10,574 bases of DNA, taken from assembly GCF_014306095.1 (NCBI RefSeq), contig NZ_JACRWC010000007.1, positions 1-10,574 of the forward strand, in the 5' to 3' direction. Below are positions 6,467 through 10,574 of the stretch, piece by piece (the first letter of the stretch is position 1; every line of letters begins with the position of its first letter). The stretch is from Lentihominibacter faecis. Its GTDB lineage: Bacteria > Bacillota > Clostridia > Peptostreptococcales > Anaerovoracaceae. Position numbers and translations under genes: made by a program. The notes below the pieces were generated by a model. The model was not told the origin of the DNA. It searched no databases and was given only the letters and a program-made list of their open reading frames with translations.

Positions 6467-6687
6467 CAACGTGAAGTTAAATTTTTCAAGGTTTGATGTT
6501 GTCGGCAATGCATGTCAAAGGGATTCTGCAACATGAAAATATAATTTTCTATATTTCGTGTTGTATTTAACTAGGGATATCTAACTAGCGCAACATGAAC
6601 CCCGCCATCCTCAAGGTTCATGTTGCGCCTGGCCTGAAATTCACCCGAATTACAACATCAGATGAGAATCAACTGCCATTGATGTTG
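6467..6687. repeat. array of four imperfect palindromes, half-sites alternating every 31 bp
   Basis: CAAC occurs at 6467, 6529, 6591 and 6653 (62 bp apart), and GTTG at 6498, 6560, 6622 and 6684, so opposite half-sites alternate at exactly 31 bp. Each 35-bp unit is an inverted repeat with core arms CAACRT and RTGTTG. Unit 3 has perfect 14-bp arms (6588-6601 and 6615-6628). Unit 4 has perfect 9-bp arms (6652-6660 and 6680-6688). Unit 2 pairs over about 14 bp with one bulge (6529-6543 and 6550-6563). Unit 1 is weakest. Loops and linkers are not conserved. The array starts 27 nt after the surface-protein stop codon and ends 23 bp before the -35 of the next gene. It is either structured DNA/RNA or an ordered protein-binding array. 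No T-tract follows the stems, so they are not ordinary terminators. Confidence 0.85.
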
Positions 6688-6710
6688 TCCGCGTTGCTAA
6701 AATCCGTCTC

Positions 6711-6739
6711 TTGCCAGCAGTCTTCCCTTTTGCTATAAT
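6711..6739 (+). promoter_or_regulatory. strong promoter of the small membrane-protein gene
   Basis: TTGCCA (6711-6716), a 17-bp spacer and a perfect TATAAT (6734-6739), preceded by TGC as an extended -10. The start site would be near 6746. The 31-bp palindrome array ends just upstream at 6687, close enough to influence this promoter. Confidence 0.75.
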
Positions 6740-6780
6740 AACGGGACTTACGAAAATGTTTTGAGCGAAAGGAATCTATC

Positions 6781-7221
6781 ATGAATCGAGAGGAAACTTT
6801 AAAAAAATTCAATACATATAGTTCGCTGTTTTTAGTGCTGGGGGTTTTGGATCTGGTATTGATCTGGCTGAGTTTTGGCAACAAGGATATGATCGCTCTG
6901 CTCCACGGCGGCGGTTCAGCTGCAGCTTCAGCCCTGAGGATTTTATTCCTGGTGACTGTAGTTCTGGGCGTCATTCTGGCAGTGCTGAAATTTTATGTTG
7001 GGATCCAGGGATTGCGACAGGTCAAGGGCAATGCAAGGGGCGACCTTCATCTGAAGGTCGCCCGGGGTACGATGATCCTGTCGATGATCTCCCTGGTGTT
7101 ATCCCTGCTTATGATACTCAAGGGCGGCGGAGATGCCTCCGACGCCCTGCTGGATCTAGTTGCTGTGATTTTTCTGGCACAGTATGTAAAGTTCGGGAAG
7201 ACACTGATGACAATGAAATAG
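6781..7221 (+). CDS. small four-helix integral membrane protein of unknown function
   Basis: A 146-residue protein with GAAAGGAA about 6 nt before the ATG. I do not recognise a named family. Four hydrophobic segments are visible at roughly residues 15-32, 50-73, 95-112 and 118-135. A hydrophilic cytosolic start (MNREETLKKFNTY) and a connecting loop around residues 75-93 (GLRQVKGNARGDLHLKVARG) complete the layout. A short glycine-rich stretch GKDGGGS-like segment is present as HGGGSAAAS (about 42-50) and KGGGDAS (about 113-119). It resembles the general class of Firmicute four-helix membrane proteins often annotated hypothetical. It has its own extended -10 promoter and terminator, so it is probably monocistronic. 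A perfect 12-bp inverted repeat lies inside the gene at 7038-7063. Confidence 0.75.
   Translation: MNREETLKKFNTYSSLFLVLGVLDLVLIWLSFGNKDMIALLHGGGSAAASALRILFLVTVVLGVILAVLKFYVGIQGLRQVKGNARGDLHLKVARGTMILSMISLVLSLLMILKGGGDASDALLDLVAVIFLAQYVKFGKTLMTMK
7038..7063 (+). repeat. perfect 12-bp inverted repeat inside the membrane-protein gene
   Basis: GGGCGACCTTCA (7038-7049) and TGAAGGTCGCCC (7052-7063) are exact reverse complements separated by TC. In RNA this would make a GC-rich hairpin of 11 pairs with a four-base loop. It encodes the loop RGDLHLKVAR between membrane helices. It may be a chance product of codons or an mRNA structure. Confidence 0.7.
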
Positions 7222-7249
7222 CGACCGGGTTTCACAATCAAACCGATTT

Positions 7250-7301
7250 AAGAGACAGTTTTGAGGATCACATCACACCTCATTTCAGCTGTCTCTTTTT
7301 T
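7250..7301 (+). terminator. Rho-independent terminator of the membrane-protein gene
   Basis: AAGAGACAG (7250-7258) pairs with CTGTCTCTT (7289-7297), and TGAGG (7262-7266) pairs with CCTCA (7278-7282) above a small internal loop. A run of T follows to 7301. It lies about 30 nt after the stop codon and separates this gene from the dlt-like operon. Confidence 0.88.
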
Positions 7302-7315
7302 GTTGCTCTTAAACA

Positions 7316-7344
7316 AACTTTAATGACTTCCCGTCTTTAAAGTT
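7316..7344. promoter_or_regulatory. palindromic operator candidate upstream of the dlt-like operon
   Basis: AACTTTAATGAC (7316-7327) and GTCTTTAAAGTT (7333-7344) are reverse complements with one mismatch, separated by five bases. The right arm overlaps the predicted -35 hexamer (7336-7341). The length and symmetry suit a dimeric repressor or other transcription factor. Confidence 0.55.
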
Positions 7345-7364
7345 AAAACTATTTTTTTCATAAT
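7336..7364 (+). promoter_or_regulatory. promoter of the dlt-like operon
   Basis: TTTAAA (7336-7341) is followed by 17 bp and CATAAT (7359-7364), giving four and five matches to sigma-A. The start would be near 7371, so the leader is only about 20 nt and contains AAAGGAG (7378-7384) before the ATG. The -35 is moderate, which fits a regulated promoter. Confidence 0.5.
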
Positions 7365-7391
7365 AGTGGTATCACATAAAGGAGATCACCC

Positions 7392-8912
7392 ATGAAAAAC
7401 ATTTTAGAATATCTCGAACACACTGCAGAAAACCACCCCGACAAGATCGGTTTTACCGATGAGCAGCGGGATGTTACCTTTTTTGAACTGATGCAAAACG
7501 CGCAGCGGATCGCCGGCTCCCTCGCCAGGATCGGCTGCAGGAAACCGGTCGCCGTCCTTATCGACCGAAATGTACGCTGCATCGAAGCTATGTTTGCAGC
7601 GGTCTATGCAGGCAACTTCTATGTTGTGATCGACGTCCATTCCCCAGAGACGCGGATCCACTCCATATTAGAAACCCTGCATCCCGCTGCCATCATAACA
7701 GACAACGAGTGGCTGCCTCTGGCAAAAAAACTGGCCGGAGCATCCTTTGCAGAAATGATCATATTATACGAAGACGCTGTGCTCCGGGAGATCAACCGGG
7801 ATCACCTGATGCGTATCCGCGGGCAAATGATTGACACCGATCCGCTTTACGTGCTGTTCACCAGCGGATCGTCAGGGATGCCAAAAGGCACAGTTCTCTC
7901 TCACCGGAGCGTCATCAGTTATACAACCTGGGTCAGTGAGCAGTTTGAGTTCGGCGCTGATACGGTTTTCGGATCCCAGACCCCACTTTATTTCTCCATG
8001 TCGGTGACGGATCTGTTTTCGACCATAAAGTGCGGAAGTACGTACCATATGATCCCAAAGACGTATTTTACCTTCCCGATAAAGCTGGTGGAATTTCTCA
8101 ACGAGCGAAAGATCAATACCATCTACTGGGTGCCGTCGGCGCTGGCCATCGTATCCAACTGGAACGTATTCGATTTTGCCAGGCCGGAGCATTTGCAGAA
8201 AATCCTCTTTGCAGGAGAAGTGATGCCGGTGAAGCACCTCAACTACTGGCGAAGATACCTGCCGGACTGTCTGTACGCCAACCTGTTCGGGCCGACAGAG
8301 ACGACGGACATCTGCAGTTTCTACGTGGTGGATCGAAACTTTGCAGACAGTGACAGTCTGCCAATCGGACGAGCATGCGATAACTGCGATACCTTCCTGC
8401 TGACGGAAGAAGGGATCCGGGCGAGCCGGGCAGGAGAAGAAGGCGAGATCGTGGTGCGGGGATCGTTCCTGGCAGACGGATACTACAACGAACCGGAAAA
8501 AACAGCAGCGGTCTTCACGCAAAATCCGCTGAACACCGCCTTCCCGGAACGGATATACCGGACAGGAGATCTGGCCAGACTCAACGAAAAAGGGGAATTT
8601 ATATATATCAGCCGCAAAGATTTTCAGATCAAACGGATGGGATACCGGATCGAGCTTGGAGAGATCGAAGCTGCCGCCGGCTCCATTGAAAAAGTAAAAT
8701 CTGCCGCCGCTCTATATGATGCGGATGCCGGCAGAATCCTGGTGATCTACGAGGGGAGCATCAAGGATACGGACGAAGTTTTGCAGCAAACAGCTGACAA
8801 AGTGCCGCCATACATGCGCCCCGACGAGGTGATCCGCATCAAACAAATGCCGTACAACGCCAACGGTAAGATCGATCGTCAGCGGCTGCTGAAAGAATAC
8901 TGCGGTGCATAG
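7392..8912 (+). CDS. DltA-like acyl/aminoacyl adenylation enzyme (carrier-protein ligase)
   Basis: A 506-residue adenylate-forming enzyme, the same length as DltA (D-alanine:carrier ligase). Visible core motifs are A3 FTSGSSGMPKG (156-166), A5 FGPTETTD, A7 YRTGD (389-393), A8 RMGYRIELGEIE, and A10 NANGKID with catalytic Lys493. It would use ATP to activate a carboxylic acid and load it on the phosphopantetheine of the carrier protein encoded next. Cytoplasmic, with no signal peptide or membrane helix. Two specificity positions differ from DltA as I remember it. The A4 segment reads YFSMSVTD, so the Asp that binds the substrate amino group (Asp197 in B. cereus DltA) is Ser202. The FCGE motif is FAGE, so the Cys used for D-Ala recognition (Cys269) is Ala274. 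The substrate may therefore not be D-alanine, and a dltA symbol is not given. First gene of the operon. Confidence 0.88.
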   Translation: MKNILEYLEHTAENHPDKIGFTDEQRDVTFFELMQNAQRIAGSLARIGCRKPVAVLIDRNVRCIEAMFAAVYAGNFYVVIDVHSPETRIHSILETLHPAAIITDNEWLPLAKKLAGASFAEMIILYEDAVLREINRDHLMRIRGQMIDTDPLYVLFTSGSSGMPKGTVLSHRSVISYTTWVSEQFEFGADTVFGSQTPLYFSMSVTDLFSTIKCGSTYHMIPKTYFTFPIKLVEFLNERKINTIYWVPSALAIVSNWNVFDFARPEHLQKILFAGEVMPVKHLNYWRRYLPDCLYANLFGPTETTDICSFYVVDRNFADSDSLPIGRACDNCDTFLLTEEGIRASRAGEEGEIVVRGSFLADGYYNEPEKTAAVFTQNPLNTAFPERIYRTGDLARLNEKGEFIYISRKDFQIKRMGYRIELGEIEAAAGSIEKVKSAAALYDADAGRILVIYEGSIKDTDEVLQQTADKVPPYMRPDEVIRIKQMPYNANGKIDRQRLLKEYCGA

Positions 8913-8923
8913 CAGGATCCCTG

Positions 8924-8951
8924 CGCCGGGGGCTTTGCAGAACGCCTGGCG
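8924..8951 (+). other. possible intercistronic hairpin between adenylation enzyme and carrier protein
   Basis: CGCCGGG (8924-8930) can pair with CCTGGCG (8945-8951), with one G-T wobble, within the 84-nt gap after the ligase gene. No T-tract follows, so it is not a terminator. It could stabilise or differentially process the transcript. Confidence 0.35.
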
Positions 8952-8996
8952 ACCCGCACCGCTTCTATATATGCAACAAGAAAAGGAGAGTAAACA

Positions 8997-9230
8997 ATGG
9001 AAGAATTATTACAGATTTTAAGAAAAGTAAAACCGGGAGTTGATTTTGAGGGCAAGACCGACTTGTTCGAATCGGGGGTGCTGGACTCCATGACCATCGT
9101 CATGCTGGCAGCGGAGATCAACGATGAATTCGATATCGACATCCAGGTGACCGACATCGTTCCGGAGAATTTCAACTCTGCCGAGAGCATCCTGGCGATG
9201 ATTCGCCGCCACCAGGAAGAAGACGACTAA
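8997..9230 (+). CDS. DltC-like acyl carrier protein
   Basis: A 77-residue acidic protein of DltC/acyl-carrier size (DltC is about 78). DLFESGVLDSMTIVMLAAEI contains the phosphopantetheine attachment serine at residue 31 (LDS; the usual DSL is DSM here). The pattern FDIDIQVTDIVPENFNSAESI corresponds to helices II-III of carrier proteins. AAAGGAGAG precedes the ATG at good spacing. It would be the acceptor for the upstream adenylation enzyme and the donor for the membrane acyltransferase that follows 32 bp later. It needs a phosphopantetheinyl transferase from elsewhere in the genome. Confidence 0.88.
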   Translation: MEELLQILRKVKPGVDFEGKTDLFESGVLDSMTIVMLAAEINDEFDIDIQVTDIVPENFNSAESILAMIRRHQEEDD

Positions 9231-9262
9231 AGCGCTGGCACGAAAAAAAGGAGTGTTGTTCC

Positions 9263-10574
9263 ATGAGTTATACGAGTATCACATTTATTTGTTTTCTGCT
9301 GGTGACGGGGATCGCGTATTTCCTCGTGCCCAGGCGAGTCCAGTGGGGTGTCCTCCTGGCTGCATCGCTGGGATTTTACGTCCTGTCATGCGGTCCCCGG
9401 ACATTGCTTTTAGTTGCTGCATGCGGGATCCTATATGGCGCAGGCCTTCTGATCGGACACCTGACTGACGGCTTTGCCGCACGCAAAAAAGAACTGGCGA
9501 AGGAAGATCGAAAAGCATTGAAAAAAGCAGTGACACGGCAAAAAAAGTTCGTCGTGTTCTGTGCGGTGCTCCTGGTACTCCTCATGCTCCTGGGAACAAA
9601 ATATTTCAATTTCTTCGGTGCCATCGGTAATGACATCTCCGCCTTTTTCGGGATGGGAGCACCGATCCCTGTGCTGAAGATCCTCATGCCACTGGGGATC
9701 TCCTATTACACTTTGATGGGGATCAGCTACATCGTGGACGTGTATCGCGGCACAGCAAAACCGGAAAAAAATCCACTGATGCTCCTTCTCTACCTGTGCT
9801 ATTTTCCACACATCATCGAGGGGCCTTTCGACCGCTATACCAGGCTGACGAGCCAGTTTCGCACCCCTCATCCGTTCGACTACGACCGGATGGCAAACGG
9901 CGGGATCCGCCTCATCTGGGGACTGTTCAAAAAGTTCGTCATCGCAGATCGGGCGGGGCTGATCGTCAACACGATTTTCGCAGATCCCGGTTCTTACGGC
10001 GGCAGCGTCCAGTTTGTGGCAATACTCCTGTATACCTTGCAGATCTATGCAGAATTTTCCGGCTGCATGGACATGGTCTGCGGCGTGTCCCAGATGTTCG
10101 GCGTGGACATAGCAGAGAATTTCAAACGGCCGTTTTTCGCCGTTTCCATCAACGATTTCTGGCGTCGCTGGCACATCACGCTGGGTGAATGGCTGAAAGA
10201 CTACATCTTTTATCCGGTCAGCCTCTCCAGTCATTTTCAAAAGCTCAATGAACGGCTGCGCAGACGCATCAAGAGCGAGCACCTGACTACCCTGCTGCCC
10301 GGCGCTTACGCCCTGTTTTTCGTCTGGTTCGCCAACGGGATGTGGCACGGAGCCAGTGGAAAATACATTTTTTACGGACTGTATTATTACGTTTTGATGA
10401 TGCTGGGACAGGCTCTCCGTCCTCTTTCTGCAAAGATCCTGGCAAGGCTTTATATCCCGCGGGAGAGTCGCGGCTACCACGCGTTTGAGATCTTGCGCAC
10501 CGGGCTTATTGTCTGCTTCGGCATGATGATTTTTCGGGCGGATACTTTGCAGCAGGCATGGAGCATGTTCCAAT
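9263..10574 (+). CDS. MBOAT acyltransferase, DltB/AlgI-like (C-terminus outside window)
   Basis: Open from ATG 9263 to the window end, giving 437 residues of a polytopic membrane protein. AAGGAG lies 9 nt upstream of the start. Family marks in order are a hydrophobic N-terminus (SITFICFLLVTGIAYFLVP), LMPLGISYYTLMGISYIVDVYRG, FPHIIEGPFDRYTRL, LQIYAEFSGCMDMVCGVSQM, INDFWRRWHITLGEWLKDYI and FANGMWHGAS. His304 (RRWH) and His362 (MWHG) are the two conserved MBOAT histidines; the second is the presumed catalytic one. The GPFDRY motif is closer to DltB (GPIDRY) than to AlgI (GPIVRY), by recollection. From family knowledge it would pass an acyl group from the carrier protein across the membrane to a cell-surface polymer. 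A DltD-like or SGNH gene may follow outside the window. The large antisense frame over this gene is a shadow. Confidence 0.9.
   Translation, partial: MSYTSITFICFLLVTGIAYFLVPRRVQWGVLLAASLGFYVLSCGPRTLLLVAACGILYGAGLLIGHLTDGFAARKKELAKEDRKALKKAVTRQKKFVVFCAVLLVLLMLLGTKYFNFFGAIGNDISAFFGMGAPIPVLKILMPLGISYYTLMGISYIVDVYRGTAKPEKNPLMLLLYLCYFPHIIEGPFDRYTRLTSQFRTPHPFDYDRMANGGIRLIWGLFKKFVIADRAGLIVNTIFADPGSYGGSVQFVAILLYTLQIYAEFSGCMDMVCGVSQMFGVDIAENFKRPFFAVSINDFWRRWHITLGEWLKDYIFYPVSLSSHFQKLNERLRRRIKSEHLTTLLPGAYALFFVWFANGMWHGASGKYIFYGLYYYVLMMLGQALRPLSAKILARLYIPRESRGYHAFEILRTGLIVCFGMMIFRADTLQQAWSMFQ

Noticed and set aside
6467..6687. CRISPR array
   Set aside because: Only 4-6 bp are conserved per half-site and they alternate in orientation. 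There is no repeat of 23 bp or more and no cas gene nearby.
6467..6687. Integron attC sites or a set of Rho-independent terminators
   Set aside because: The ends do not follow the RYYYAAC/GTTRRRY rule consistently, the units are shorter than attC and no integrase is present. No stem is followed by a T-tract.
8030..8353. 107-residue plus-strand frame within the adenylation gene
   Set aside because: Out-of-frame shadow of a gene with intact motifs across the region.
9431..10573. Long 380-residue open frame on the minus strand
   Set aside because: It is antisense to the MBOAT gene, which has all family motifs in the plus-strand frame. The antisense product has no recognisable domain, and openness follows from the codon bias of the true gene.

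Overview
The window looks like a chromosomal segment of a Firmicute of the class Clostridia, possibly a Lachnospiraceae or Anaerovoracaceae relative. The reasons are strong AGGAGG-type ribosome binding sites, sigma-A style TTGAnn-N17-TATAAT promoters, Bacillus-type LexA boxes, a Gram-positive surface protein with a C-terminal TG-D/TM/RRK anchor, and a teichoic-acid-type (dlt-like) acylation cluster. The family-level guess is inference. No tRNA, rRNA, CRISPR array or transposase gene was seen.

Layout. (1) 1-480, minus: the first 160 codons of an AIM24/TIGR00266-family gene, cut by the window edge, with its own promoter near 546-574. (2) 720-3361, minus: a two-gene DNA repair operon, a radical SAM protein (TIGR03916 type) followed by its usual DUF4130 partner (TIGR03915 type). 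The operon promoter carries two abutting LexA (SOS) boxes at 3437-3464. A roughly 429-bp segment holding a 92-codon ORF sits exactly between the two repair genes and is bordered by perfect 22-bp direct repeats. Each repeat contains the stop-codon/Shine-Dalgarno/start-codon junction, so this looks like an insertion. (3) 3609-6440, plus: a 943-residue secreted, cell-wall-type surface protein with two HID/DUF1533-like domains, an InlB-B-like repeat, a probable beta-helix region and a repetitive Gly/Ser/Asn linker. (4) 6441-6780: an intergenic region containing eight CAAC/GTTG half-sites that alternate in orientation at exactly 31-bp steps, forming four imperfect palindromes of 62-bp period. This is the most unusual structure in the window. 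(5) 6781-7221, plus: a small four-helix membrane protein with a strong extended -10 promoter and a clear terminator. (6) 7392 to the right edge, plus: a dlt-like operon in the order adenylation enzyme, carrier protein, MBOAT acyltransferase. Its promoter is overlapped by a long palindrome, and its adenylation enzyme lacks two residues associated with D-alanine recognition in true DltA.

How the genes work together. The radical SAM and DUF4130 proteins are probably co-induced by DNA damage. In the last operon an acyl group would be activated as the adenylate, loaded on the carrier protein's phosphopantetheine at Ser31, and passed by the MBOAT protein to an extracytoplasmic acceptor. The transferred group may not be D-alanine. 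The surface protein and the small membrane protein have no inferred functional link to their neighbours.
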